From positions 10,223,983-10,287,982 of the forward strand of contig OZ029929.1 of the NCBI GenBank assembly GCA_964023275.1: a stretch of DNA of 64,000 bases, written 5' to 3'. The notes under the pieces are model-generated. The model made no database searches, was not told the origin of the DNA, and saw only the letters and a list, made by a program, of their open reading frames with translations. The position numbers were made by a program, and so were the translations under genes. The DNA is from Norana najaformis. Lineage: Eukaryota > Annelida > Clitellata > Crassiclitellata > Hormogastridae. Position 1 is the first letter of the stretch. The number at the start of each line of letters is the position of its first letter. Positions 1 to 10,576 of this stretch are shown one piece after another.

Positions 1-93
1 AGCAATATTCCACGTGAACACAAGCAACGACGTCAATTGATATGTTGACAAAGAGAAATCCTCCCTCTTTGTCAGCAATGGGATGAAGCATTC

Positions 94-3000
94 TTAGTCG
101 CATTGTCTTACACAGACGAGCTGGATGTTCATATTTTTTTCGTCTTGAACTGTTGCAATCCATTCGAACAGATCGTCGTCTTTCCAGAAATTGGGGTCGT
201 TTAAGACTTCTTCGAGAATATCCTGGAATCTAGAATTGATTTCATGAGTCAGCAGACACTGATCTGAGTTGAAGAAACAGTCAAAGGCCTCGTCATTCCG
301 ACCCTTGGCATCGTCTTTTGACTTCCTTCTCAGTTGAAAGTAGCCTTCATGACCCGACGGATGTGGAAGCACTTCGCACAGCTGGCTAAATTTAGTCAGT
401 TTAAGGTTATAGTCGAAGTCTGCTGAAACGATAATTTTAGTTTCTTCGTCGGCGCTTCCGACTAAAATTGGCTGACACTCAAATCGCCAATCCTTTCCCT
501 TTATTCTATGAGCCAAACGGTCCATGAAGTGTTTTAGTGGTGTTTTAAGCTGGCTTACGCTTCTGTTAAGGCGAATAAATTCGTTTTGGATCCATATTTT
601 CCAAATTGCTTCTTCTGACGACTCTTGACCGGAAGATGATTGGGAGCAAACTGTAATCGTGGAAGCAACTTTTTGCTTCGTTAATTCTCTCACATGAATG
701 TAGCGAAGCTTCTTGAGCGTGCTACATGTGCTCATTGTGATTGGAAATTTTACAGCGTTGTTTTCGTCGATTCTCATCTGGTCTCGTAGTTGCTTAAGAT
801 CTCTAGGAGTATTTCCATATATGTCTTTTATATTTTCATTAGCTCCATAGTTGAGGAGCATATTATAATGATCATTCTCTTCTGCGTAATGTAAAGGGGT
901 TTTGCCGTAAATGTCAGTTGCAATTACGTTACAGCCCAGTTCCAAAAACACACTTACTACGTCGTCATATCCACTGTAGATGGCGGACGATGGCTTAACA
1001 CGGTAATGAAGAGGAGTTCTTCCTTTGTCATCTTTTACATTGGCTAACTGCCTAAAATTCACTTTTTCAGAGATAATTCTATATAATATTAAGTCGGCTC
1101 TTTTTTGTTCCAATTCTTTTTTGTCTGTCTTCACATCTTCAATGGCATAATATGAAGCCGAACAGATGATGATTCGATGCAAGGGACTTCGACTTCTCCG
1201 GTCAATTCTAACCGTATGGACTGGCCCTTCGTGTTTTGATTCGCGTAGACCTTGAATAGCGCCGCGATTCTCAAATTCGTTGAAAGTTGCCGTATTATTC
1301 CGCTTGGAGGACTTCACTGCCAAATCAATTATCGTGTTTCCTCTGAAGTCCAGGGCATTCACATTTGTTTTGTCAATACCTAACAACAATTTAAGCATTT
1401 CTTCTTCAAATCGAATTGTTTTCTTATCGTGTACAAGGTTCGTCACCAATCTATCAATTGATTTGTATGGATTCACAGACTGCAATTTCCAGGTAGCCTT
1501 ACCCCATTTGCGAATCTCAAAGGGTGCTACTAGAAATTCGTTGATATTCAATTTTCGCCTATGAAGCCGAATGCGGCAGAAATGCAAATCATACCAGTTC
1601 CTATTTAGGTGATAGTTAGCTTCATGCGAGGCAGTTGATCCGTAGTAGTCATGAAAATTCACCGACGCTTTATTGTTCAGCAGCAGCTTCACTACTTCGA
1701 GATGCTGCCCTTCAGCCGCTTTAATCAAAGCAGTTCCTTCACGTAGAGCTCTTGCGTCCAAATCGAGTTTCATTCTCGATTTGTGCTGCCAGTCGAGCAA
1801 GAATTGAACAGCGTGACGACAACCCCTTTGGGGTGCAATGATCGAAGCTGTTTCGCCATCAGAAGTTTTTGTGTTTATGTCTGCACGTTTCTCTAACAAC
1901 AATTTTGTTATATCATCTATAGGTTCAATGTGAAAAAGTCTCTTTCTCGACTTTTTAATGCAGTGATCGTGAAACCTTTTTCCGCATATTTCCAGCACTT
2001 CGTGAAGTGGACTGTTTAGTACCTCACCTAGATAATTTACGTTGAAACTGTCAGACTTCACAAGAACTTCTACAATTTTTTTAATATTTTTCCATTTATT
2101 ACCGTAAGTTTTACCAAAAGTAACAGGCTGTACGATTGCCTCTTTTAAGCAACGAAAGCTGTCTCCAACAAGCTTATCTGAATATACATATTGTCCTCTA
2201 TTGAGCAACATCTCAACCATTTTTGGTTGAATGGAACGCGCTGAAAGTTCGAGAGCAGTACATCCATCTGATTGTTTCATTATCTCCAGAGGCGTGTTTG
2301 CCTTTGCCCAAACTCTTCCAGCAGATACGCATCGACCATCGCACTTCCTAAGTTTGAATGGCTCGATGTCCTTCGTTTCAACCAAGTACCTGACATTCTC
2401 TTGAGGTTTGTACCTGTTTTCTGTGAATTTTTCAGAGGTCATGCAGCGGTGCTTTAAAATAGCGTTAACAACCTCTGTATGACCTTTTTCGACGGCAACG
2501 TGTAATAAGGTCTCTCCATAATTGATCGTTCCGAAATCCGAAATACGGCGATGCAATAACTCATTTACAACTTGTGCGTAGCCATGCTCAGCAGCAAGGT
2601 AAGAACGTGTCATCCAATCTTGTTTCATGACGGTAGCATGGTTGTCCAGTAAAATAACAACACTGGAAGTGTGACCATTTAAGACGGCGAAATCAAGTGG
2701 AGTGGCTTTTAATTTGTTGCACTCATTAACAGCCGCACCGTGACGTATCAAGGCCTCTGGAACATTTTTATGACCCTTATTAGACGCAAGATGAGGTGGA
2801 ATCAATTTGACGTTGTTGCAGTCATTAATAGCCGCACTCCAACATATCAAGTCGTCTACAGTTTCTTTATGGCCGTGTTTAGACGTCACATGAAGCGGCG
2901 TCTGATCGAATCCGTTTCTAAAGCCAACCCTCGAATTTTTACTTAGTAAAAGATCGACAACATCTTGGTGGCCGACTGAAGCCGCATATGTTAAAGGAAT

Positions 3001-3666
3001 GATTTCCTGTGCGTCCACTGCATTGACATCAGATCCGTTAGATTGCATCAGCAAACGCCTGTCAACCTCAACAAGAGCATCTTTAGCTGCAAGGCGAAGC
3101 GGACTAGGACCACGTTCTTCTTCCTCATTGACATCCTGTACATCTTCCTCCTTCTCGTTCTCCTCCTCGTCCTCCTCCTCGTTCTCATCCTCTTCCTCTT
3201 CCTCCTCTTCTCCCTGCTCCTCCTCTTCTTCTTCGTCCTCAGTCTGCTTGTCCCCATCGACCTTATCTTCGTTCTCCTCGTCGTCGTCGTCGTCGTCGTT
3301 CTCTTCATACTGTAGATGAGTGTACTTCTTTACGTCGACTGCATTGATATCAGATTCGACAGATTCAATCAGCAAACTCCTTTCAACCTCGACAAGACCA
3401 TCTTTAGCTCCAAGGCGAAGCGGACAAGGATCTCGTTCTTCTTCCTCATTGACATCCTGTACGTCCTCCTCCTTCTTGTTCTCCTCATCGATCTCTTCCG
3501 CTTCCGCTCCACGCTCCTCCTCCTCCTCCTCCTCTTCGTCCTCATCTTCCTCGTCCCCATCGACCTCATCTTCGTTCTCCTCCTCATCCTCCTCATCCTC
3601 CGCATACTGTAAATGAATGTATTTCTTTACGTCGACTGCATTGATATCAGATTCGACTGATTCCAT
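94..3666 (-). CDS. Ankyrin-repeat/cGAS-like (Mab-21) protein, type I paralogue A, C-terminal part, frameshifted
   Basis: The main open part of paralogue A is 1190 codons from the ATG at 3666. It opens with two ANK-plus-acidic units, then ANK repeats (recognisable TPLH and DVVDLLL cores) down to about nt 800, and then the NTase domain. The metal motif is G1070-S1071-x11-D1083-F-D1085, spaced as in human cGAS and in paralogues C and D. The frame ends early at 94: in a T7 run at 134-140 it departs from C and D. In the neighbouring frame the homology continues to base 1 and includes the expected I-S-I-D strand (third acidic residue), so the Mab-21 C-terminal half lies beyond the window. The upstream part of the gene is broken by the tandem array at 3617-6563. 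What I see is a large conserved coding region. Whether A is a pseudogene or is altered by assembly error in a homopolymer cannot be settled here. Confidence 0.8.
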   Translation of the reverse strand: MESVESDINAVDVKKYIHLQYAEDEEDEEENEDEVDGDEEDEDEEEEEEEERGAEAEEIDEENKKEEDVQDVNEEEERDPCPLRLGAKDGLVEVERSLLIESVESDINAVDVKKYTHLQYEENDDDDDDEENEDKVDGDKQTEDEEEEEEQGEEEEEEEDENEEEDEEENEKEEDVQDVNEEEERGPSPLRLAAKDALVEVDRRLLMQSNGSDVNAVDAQEIIPLTYAASVGHQDVVDLLLSKNSRVGFRNGFDQTPLHVTSKHGHKETVDDLICWSAAINDCNNVKLIPPHLASNKGHKNVPEALIRHGAAVNECNKLKATPLDFAVLNGHTSSVVILLDNHATVMKQDWMTRSYLAAEHGYAQVVNELLHRRISDFGTINYGETLLHVAVEKGHTEVVNAILKHRCMTSEKFTENRYKPQENVRYLVETKDIEPFKLRKCDGRCVSAGRVWAKANTPLEIMKQSDGCTALELSARSIQPKMVEMLLNRGQYVYSDKLVGDSFRCLKEAIVQPVTFGKTYGNKWKNIKKIVEVLVKSDSFNVNYLGEVLNSPLHEVLEICGKRFHDHCIKKSRKRLFHIEPIDDITKLLLEKRADINTKTSDGETASIIAPQRGCRHAVQFLLDWQHKSRMKLDLDARALREGTALIKAAEGQHLEVVKLLLNNKASVNFHDYYGSTASHEANYHLNRNWYDLHFCRIRLHRRKLNINEFLVAPFEIRKWGKATWKLQSVNPYKSIDRLVTNLVHDKKTIRFEEEMLKLLLGIDKTNVNALDFRGNTIIDLAVKSSKRNNTATFNEFENRGAIQGLRESKHEGPVHTVRIDRRSRSPLHRIIICSASYYAIEDVKTDKKELEQKRADLILYRIISEKVNFRQLANVKDDKGRTPLHYRVKPSSAIYSGYDDVVSVFLELGCNVIATDIYGKTPLHYAEENDHYNMLLNYGANENIKDIYGNTPRDLKQLRDQMRIDENNAVKFPITMSTCSTLKKLRYIHVRELTKQKVASTITVCSQSSSGQESSEEAIWKIWIQNEFIRLNRSVSQLKTPLKHFMDRLAHRIKGKDWRFECQPILVGSADEETKIIVSADFDYNLKLTKFSQLCEVLPHPSGHEGYFQLRRKSKDDAKGRNDEAFDCFFNSDQCLLTHEINSRFQDILEEVLNDPNFWKDDDLFEWIATVQDEKNMNIQLVCVRQCD

Positions 3667-6563
3667 CACCAAACTCCTTTCAACCTCGACAAGACCATCT
3701 TTAGCTCCAAGGCGAAGCGGACAAGGATCTCGTTCTTCTTCCTCATTGACATCCTGTACGTCCTCCTCCTTCTTGTTCTCTTCTCATCGATCTCTTCCGC
3801 TTCCGCTCCACGCTCCTCCTCCTCTTCGTCCTCATCTTCCTCGTCCCCATCGACCTCATCTTCGTTCTCCTCCTCATCCTCCTCATCCTCCGCATACTGT
3901 AAATGAATGTATTTCTTTACGTCGACTGCATTGATATCAGATTCGACTGATTCCATCACCAAACTCCTTTCAACCTCGACAAGACCATCTTTAGCTCCAA
4001 GGCGAAGCGGACAAGGATCTCGTTCTTCTTCCTCATTGACATCCTGTACGTCCTCCTCCTTCTCGTTCTCCTCATCGACCTCTTCCGCTTCCGCTCCACG
4101 CTCCTCCTCCTCCTCCTCCTCTTCGTCCTCATCTTCCTCGTCCCCATCGACCTCATCTTCGTTCTCCTCCTCATCCTCCTCATCCTCCGCATACTGTAAA
4201 TGAATGTATTTCTTTACGTCGACTGCATTGATATCAGATTCGACTGATTCCATCACCAAACTCCTTTCAACCTCGACAAGACCATCTTTAGCTCCAAGGC
4301 GAATCGGACAAGGATCTCGTTCTTCTTCCTCATTGACATCCTGTACGTCCTCCTCCTTCTTGTTCTCTTCTCATCGATCTCTTCCGCTTCCGCTCCACGC
4401 TCCTCCTCCTCCTCTTCGTCCTCATCTTCCTCGTCCCCATCGACCTCATCTTCGTTCTCCTCCTCATCCTCCTCATCCTCCGCATACTGTAAATGAATGT
4501 ATTTCTTTACGTCGACTGCATTGATATCAGATTCGACTGATTCCATCACCAAACTCCTTTCAACCTCGACAAGACCATCTTTAGCTCCAAGGCGAATCGG
4601 ACAAGGATCTCGTTCTTCTTCCTCATTGACATCCTGTACGTCCTCCTCCTTCTCGTTCTCCTCATCGACCTCTTCCGCTTCCGCTCCACGCTCCTCCTCC
4701 TCCTCCTCCTCTTCGTCCTCATCTTCCTCGTCCCCATCGACCTCATCTTCGTTCTCCTCCTCATCCTCCTCATCCTCCGCATACTGTAAATGAATGTATT
4801 TCTTTACGTCGACTGCATTGATATCAGATTCGACTGATTCCATCACCAAACTCCTTTCAACCTCGACAAGACCATCTTTAGCTCCAAGGCGAATCGGACA
4901 AGGATCTCGTTCTTCTTCCTCATTGACATCCTGTACGTCCTCCTCCTTCTTGTTCTCTTCTCATCGATCTCTTCCGCTTCCGCTCCACGCTCCTCCTCCT
5001 CCTCTTCGTCCTCATCTTCCTCGTCCCCATCGACCTCATCTTCGTTCTCCTCCTCATCCTCCTCATCCTCCGCATACTGTAAATGAATGTATTTCTTTAC
5101 GTCGACTGCATTGATATCAGATTCGACTGATTCCATCACCAAACTCCTTTCAACCTCGACAAGACCATCTTTAGCTCCAAGGCGAAGCGGACAAGGATCT
5201 CGTTCTTCTTCCTCATTGACATCCTGTACGTCCTCCTCCTTCTCGTTCTCCTCATCGACCTCTTCCGCTTCCGCTCCACGCTCCTCCTCCTCCTCCTCCT
5301 CTTCGTCCTCATCTTCCTCGTCCCCATCGACCTCATCTTCGTTCTCCTCCTCATCCTCCTCATCCTCCGCATACTGTAAATGAATGTATTTCTTTACGTC
5401 GACTGCATTGATATCAGATTCGACTGATTCCATCACCAAACTCCTTTCAACCTCGACAAGACCATCTTTAGCTCCAAGGCGAATCGGACAAGGATCTCGT
5501 TCTTCTTCCTCATTGACATCCTGTACGTCCTCCTCCTTCTTGTTCTCTTCTCATCGATCTCTTCCGCTTCCGCTCCACGCTCCTCCTCCTCCTCTTCGTC
5601 CTCATCTTCCTCGTCCCCATCGACCTCATCTTCGTTCTCCTCCTCATCCTCCTCATCCTCCGCATACTGTAAATGAATGTATTTCTTTACGTCGACTGCA
5701 TTGATATCAGATTCGACTGATTCCATCACCAAACTCCTTTCAACCTCGACAAGACCATCTTTAGCTCCAAGGCGAATCGGACAAGGATCTCGTTCTTCTT
5801 CCTCATTGACATCCTGTACGTCCTCCTCCTTCTCGTTCTCCTCATCGACCTCTTCCGCTTCCGCTCCACGCTCCTCCTCCTCCTCCTCCTCTTCGTCCTC
5901 ATCTTCCTCGTCCCCATCGACCTCATCTTCGTTCTCCTCCTCATCCTCCTCATCCTCCGCATACTGTAAATGAATGTATTTCTTTACGTCGACTGCATTG
6001 ATATCAGATTCGACTGATTCCATCACCAAACTCCTTTCAACCTCGACAAGACCATCTTTAGCTCCAAGGCGAATCGGACAAGGATCTCGTTCTTCTTCCT
6101 CATTGACATCCTGTACGTCCTCCTCCTTCTTGTTCTCTTCTCATCGATCTCTTCCGCTTCCGCTCCACGCTCCTCCTCCTCCTCTTCGTCCTCATCTTCC
6201 TCGTCCCCATCGACCTCATCTTCGTTCTCCTCCTCATCCTCCTCATCCTCCGCATACTGTAAATGAATGTATTTCTTTACGTCGACTGCATTGATATCAG
6301 ATTCGACTGATTCCATCACCAAACTCCTTTCAACCTCGACAAGACCATCTTTAGCTCCAAGGCGAAGCGGACAAGGATCTCGTTCTTCTTCCTCATTGAC
6401 ATCCTGTACGTCCTCCTCCTTCTCGTTCTCCTCATCGACCTCTTCCGCTTCCGCTCCACGCTCCTCCTCCTCCTCCTCCTCTTCGTCCTCATCTTCCTCG
6501 TCCCCATCGACCTCATCTTCGTTCTCCTCCTCATCCTCCTCATCCTCCGCATACTGTAAATGA
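3617..6563 (-). repeat. 590-bp higher-order tandem array coding for ANK + acidic spacer units
   Basis: Ten monomers start at 3617, 3907, 4204, 4497, 4794, 5087, 5384, 5677, 5974 and 6267, with the next unit at 6564. Lengths alternate 297 and 293 bp (290 for the first), so the real unit is a dimer of about 590 bp. More diverged units lie at about 3316 and 3010. On the minus strand each monomer encodes one ANK-like segment (CPLRLGAKDG, LVEVERSL, SDINAVD) followed by about 50 Glu/Asp residues. Every 293-bp monomer carries the same 2-bp insertion (cgatgagAAgagaac on the coding strand) and is 6 bp shorter in the Glu run, so the ORF is cut into pieces of about 198 codons (3666-4259, 4253-4849, 4843-5439, 5433-6029). 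The near-identity of the dimers indicates recent unequal exchange or gene conversion. Paralogue D has only a couple of such units. Confidence 0.93.
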
Positions 6564-7018
6564 ATGTATTTCTTTACGTCGACTGCATTGATATCAGATT
6601 CGACTGATTCCATCAGCAAACTCCTTTCAACCTCGACAAGACCACGTTCAGCTGCAATGTAAAGATGACTAGGAACTTGTTTTACTTGTTCCTCATTGAC
6701 ATCCTGATCGTCGTCCTCCTCGTTCTCCTCCTTGTCCTCGTCCTCGTCCTCGTCATCCTTGTTGTCGTCTTCCTCGTCGTCCTCCTCCTCGTCGTCGTCC
6801 TCATCCTGCTCGTCCTCGTCCTCCTCCTCCACCTCTTCATTGATGATTACCTCGCGATTATCATACATTTCAGTTGGTTCTTCGCCGTTAGATGTAGTGC
6901 ATGTCTGTTCGCTAGTTTCGGATCCATCTGATTCAACACACAGTTTCGGCATCAGATTTACTGTACTTTGCATCAGATTAGCGATGCATTTCAACAATTG
7001 AGTATGCTTTGTCGACAT
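6023..7018 (-). CDS. Type I paralogue A, N-terminal fragment (acidic)
   Basis: The first open segment of paralogue A has 331 codons from the ATG at 7018. A short N-terminal stretch (SDGSETSEQ, TCTTSNGEEP) aligns with the N-terminus of D. It is followed by a long Glu/Asp tract, an ANK-like piece and the first acidic array units, and it stops in the first frameshifted monomer. Relative to D, the 5' part is 2 nt shorter around codon 30, so A reaches the shared frame from a different upstream frame. The ATG that begins the family in D is conserved in A at 7079 but leads to a stop after 16 codons. The fragment is clearly homologous; its expression as a protein is doubtful because five frame breaks separate it from the NTase part. 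Confidence 0.6.
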   Translation of the reverse strand: MSTKHTQLLKCIANLMQSTVNLMPKLCVESDGSETSEQTCTTSNGEEPTEMYDNREVIINEEVEEEDEDEQDEDDDEEEDDEEDDNKDDEDEDEDKEENEEDDDQDVNEEQVKQVPSHLYIAAERGLVEVERSLLMESVESDINAVDVKKYIHLQYAEDEEDEEENEDEVDGDEEDEDEEEEEEEERGAEAEEVDEENEKEEDVQDVNEEEERDPCPLRLGAKDGLVEVERSLVMESVESDINAVDVKKYIHLQYAEDEEDEEENEDEVDGDEEDEDEEEEEERGAEAEEIDEKRTRRRRTYRMSMRKKNEILVRFALELKMVLSRLKGVW

Positions 7019-7500
7019 CAGCTCCGTTTTATGTTTCTCCAGAATCAGCCGCAGTTTGTGTCGTTGATAATTTGCTCATTATTGTGCCATTCAGCAAATA
7101 CAGCGGATGATCACAGCCATGTGTTCTTGGTTTTCCTATGCTGCAAAATAGACAACACAATTATGATTTAACAGATGAATGTATAAAAAATTAAAAAGTA
7201 AATGTCGTAGTGACTGTTGAATTGAATAGGATGGAACAAACTTTTCATTGGGTTTTATGGCTCCATCAATACTTAATCAACCGCAAGTTTGCTTTACTGA
7301 TTATTACTTCGAACACATTGGTGAACGCCAACGTAATAGGAATGGACCACTGTGCCATACAATCTGTTTTGGATTTCAACTTTCACTAATTCAATGTTTC
7401 CTAACCTGAACACAGATTAGTTACGCAACAGTGATTCGCATTCTTTGGAATGGCATCGACCCCACTAGGAAGAGGTTAAAATGAAATTTAGTGTAAAGCA
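7019..7500 (-). promoter_or_regulatory. Conserved type I upstream block (A copy)
   Basis: About 480 bp directly upstream of A is clearly alignable with the upstream flanks of C (28770-29330) and D (51200-51680). Shared landmarks include tatgatttaacag, tgactgt.gaattgaatag, and the segment around ttctttggaat and catcgac. Conservation across three paralogues outside coding sequence fits a 5' UTR plus promoter, but shared ancestry of the duplications could also explain it. It contains the short ATG-led frame at 7029-7079 (16 codons), which lies just upstream of the main ATG. Confidence 0.4.
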
Positions 7501-7539
7501 AACTCCTTCCTCTTTACCTTATCTCTCTTCCAATTTCAA

Positions 7540-8830
7540 ACACCATCCATCGCGGCCGTCCGGCTGTCTGCCTGCCCGACTCCGGCATCTTCAACTGGAA
7601 CCGAACATTTTCGAGATTACGATAGAACTGGTCACTCTCATGGAAGCAACACATCTATTTCTCCCCTTCTTCTTCATAACTCTCTCTCCGCTCCAGTACT
7701 AAGCAGCATCCACCATAGCTGCGACGCTGCCTCTCCGCCTGACCTTTGGATCTTGATCTGGAACGGAACCCTTTGACTTTCGATTTTGTTTTGACTGAGC
7801 TCCTATGAATAAGCTGGTTCCTGCGCCTTAGCTTTCGTTGGGTGCTGTAGAAATCTTGAGATTACGATTACTAGATTATGATAGAACAAAAGTCACTCTC
7901 ATAGAAGCAACGTATCGGTTTCTCTAGCGGCACATCTTGGTTATAGATACTGCCGCCGCCCCACCGCGTCCCCAGCCTCAGTTTGGTGCCCTGTCAGTGC
8001 ATACACAGCCCACATGAGGGGCTCGCAGCCCAAGCCAGCCGCTGGCGGCTTGAATTCACCTGGGTTTACCCATGTCCACAGAAGCCACCCTACAGCCCCC
8101 TACAGCTTCCCTCCCCGAGCGTCGCAGTACTTTGTCGAAACGAAAGTGTCAGCTTCCGTTACAGCGAACAAAGTAATTTTGTGACGACCGAGACGCATAA
8201 CCCTCTCCCGTTATTAATACGCTTACATATATAGCAGGGCAGTATGGCATGCCGATGGAGCCAATAGTGGAATTAACCCTTGACTATCGAATACCCTCAA
8301 TAAGAACCTCTTGTATGAGGTATATGAATATCTTGTGTTATATAAACAGACCACCATAGGCGGCAAAGCAATATGGGCGAGGAACACATCAACGTGTATG
8401 GCTAACACCAGGCCAAAGGGTTACATGCTGCAGAAGCTGCATTGCCGAGTATTGTTGGTGCCATCGTGTCACTATCTAATAAGTTATCTTTTGTTATCGC
8501 GAGACAAGCGCCCCCACTTTACAGCCACAAAGAATACACAGAAATATAATACAAGGTCATGCAACAATGAAAAAATCAGTCCGAAAGTCCAAAAAATTGT
8601 TATAGTTAAAAAGTTCGTAATACACCGGGGAGGGCTAGGCTCCCACACCCTGCCACGCGTGTGGGGTGCGAGTCCTGGCAGAGTGTCGTTTTGCATGTTA
8701 TGTGGAGTGCAAATGCGTACATGAAACTAATCCGTGCCGAAAAACCGGGATGAAGTGTTTATAAAAGCACTAGGGGCGCTGTTGCAGTTTCTCAAGATTT
8801 GCATTAGGGAAAGGCGTGGCATATGGTTAG
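7540..8830 (+). repeat. Dispersed repeat block, inverted partner of 35.55-36.74 kb
   Basis: About 1.1 kb from about 7660 is the reverse complement, diverged by substitutions and small indels, of 35550-36740. Shared landmarks are the GC-rich stretch around 8000-8100 (cccacatgaggggctcgcag), the cataaccctctccc segment near 8200 and the ttgcactccac region near 8700. The inner end is a LINE-type 3' end (about 7738-7880, closing with gctgtagaaatcttgagattacg); a partial second one lies at about 7550-7640. Open frames of 60-137 codons here, including 8311-8724, show no recognisable domain and are not called as genes. Confidence 0.7.
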
Positions 8831-8847
8831 GCCTCAACGCTTCTTCT

Positions 8848-9489
8848 TTATGTTCTCTGCCCCCCGGCAGGTTCGTATGTCCAATGCCGCCATTTTTCTC
8901 TGTTCTGTGCCTCTCTCTTCAGTCCACTGTATCCCTCCTCTGTCATCATCCAGTCCAGCATCATTGCTCTTGGTCTGCCTCGTGTTCTCTTTCCTTCCAT
9001 TCTTCCCTCGATGATGTCTTTTAGTAGGGTGTCACTTCTCAGGATGTGGCCTATCCATTTTCTCTGTCTTCCGCGTATGGTGCCTATCAAGGATCTTTTT
9101 TCCTCTACCAGTTGTAATATCTCTTCATTGGTTCTTCTCTCCTTCCAGCTGACTCTCTCCATTTTACGCCAAATCCACATCTCGAAGGCCTCCAGTCTTT
9201 TAATGTCGTCCATCCGCATTGTTCACGTCTCTGAGCCATACTGGACGACACTCCATACCAGTGTTTTAACCATTCTCTTTTTGAGTTTCCTGCTTAGACT
9301 GCCTCTGAGCAGCTCCCCTCTTTTATAAAATGCATCCTTTCCCATTGCTATTCTTCTTTTTATTTCCACTTGGCACCTTGCATCGTCCGTAACCATACTT
9401 CCCAGATAGCAGAACTTCTCCACTCGTTCCAATTCTTCTCCGTTTAATGTAATCTTTACTTCCTTTTCATTTCCTTTGCTTACCCTCAT
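8848..9489 (-). pseudogene. Non-LTR retrotransposon reverse transcriptase, C-terminal fragment
   Basis: Two minus-strand frames, 9223-9489 and 8848-9219, lie in the same phase and are separated by a single in-frame stop at 9223-9225 (YGSET-stop-T, where family members carry Trp). The sequence has hallmarks of the region after the RT domain of RTE/craniofacial-development-protein-2-like LINEs: FCYLGSMVTDDARC, then [19 protein letters not shown], then [11 protein letters not shown] and RTRGRPR. There is no catalytic RT motif in the fragment, so it is a 5'-truncated, inactive copy. It is unrelated to the host genes. Confidence 0.85.
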
Positions 9490-9542
9490 GACCTTTGTTT
9501 TCTTTACGTTTATTTTTTTTTAACGCTACGGTTATGAATTCC

Positions 9543-9712
9543 AAACACCCCTTATCGTAGCTGCCTGCCTGCCTCTCTGCCTCCCTGCCTCCCTGCCTCC
9601 TTGCCTCCCTGCCTGCCTGCCTGCCTGCCTGATTGACTGACTCTTGGGTTTTGGCCTGGAACCGAACCCTTTTGTTGGGCGCTGTAGAAATCTCGAGTTT
9701 ACGAATACGTTT
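9543..9712 (+). repeat. LINE 3'-end fragment with expanded CCTG simple repeat
   Basis: A CTGC/CCTGCCTC run (9550-9635) is followed by the sequence ggcctggaaccgaaccc and the 3' terminus gcgctgtagaaatctcgag. This is the same terminus found at 7738-7880, 37983-38075, 42350-42520 and 55022-55180, and in reverse at several sites. The simple repeat appears to be an expansion of the family's own gcctgcctgac segment. Open frames of 85 and 62 codons over it are low-complexity artefacts. Confidence 0.7.
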
Positions 9713-9719
9713 ATTGCCA

Positions 9720-10568
9720 TGCACTACATACCCACAATAAAGAAAGGCGTGGCATAGGCCATAGGCAGCTGCTTGCTGAGATTAGCGAGCTGGTGGCGGT
9801 TCCACCAGCCAGGCTTGTAGAATCCTCCCACACACATACATACTTATCACCACTAAACAAACACAACACCTCCAAAATTCATCTTTTCTTTTTCACTTAT
9901 TTGATTCGCTCTATGATACAAATGTCTTTTTATCTGACAAGTCCTTGGATGAGCTTAACCCACTTTTTTAGTAACGCCTTGCATATGCATCCTTATTTCC
10001 AACCGATTTAAAACTTCCGGTTCTACAAACTTGTTGTGTCTTCGTTAATTCGTATTTTCTTCTTCATAAAGATATTTTCCGTGTTCTGTTTATTCATGCT
10101 TACTTTGATTGCTGAGCTTGTAACTATTTTAAATTAATATATCATATGACTAATTTACGGGAATATCGTCCTCTCAGTTAAGTGAATCCATATTTTTTTA
10201 TTTACTGTCCATCCTTGCACCAGTTCACCACATAGAAATTCTTTTATCATCATCCTTAGTTCAAATGGCTGAAAGACTAGCACAAACATATTATGTCTAT
10301 TTTCAAACTGCGATCGATAAAAAAACAAATGGTAGGCCTATAACTAATTTAATCTAATCTAATGACATCTAAATGTCTTAGCTGGCATGATTATACATTA
10401 GACTGAGTAATAGTATATGGTTAAACATTTCAGTGTGAACCGAAAGGATAAGTTGGATATAATAATCGTTGTTCCTAGACTATACGATGTATATTACCTA
10501 TTAGTTTATTATAGTTAATTATTACAGGTAATCATTCAGGGCTTTTCTGTGTTATTAACGGTGTTATG
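9720..10568. other. Intergenic stretch, nothing recognised
   Basis: AT-rich sequence between LINE debris and the hAT element. I see no domain-bearing frame, RNA gene or clear repeat. One TAGGCCTA octamer lies at 10333. Confidence 0.5.
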
Positions 10569-10576
10569 GTGTAGAC

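Noticed and set aside
2999..6563. Many plus-strand Ser-rich and Leu-rich open frames and minus-strand Arg-rich frames across the A array
   Set aside because: They are alternative-frame readings of Glu/Asp codon repeats; they share the repeat period and have no independent domain or conservation.
3617..6563. CRISPR-like array or bacterial ANK effector locus (symbiont contig)
   Set aside because: Units are coding and contiguous with no spacers; the window contains LINEs, hAT and SINEs and no bacterial gene organisation.
9467..9724. Gln/Arg/Gly-rich frames on the minus strand
   Set aside because: Translation of a CCTG-type simple repeat inside a LINE end.
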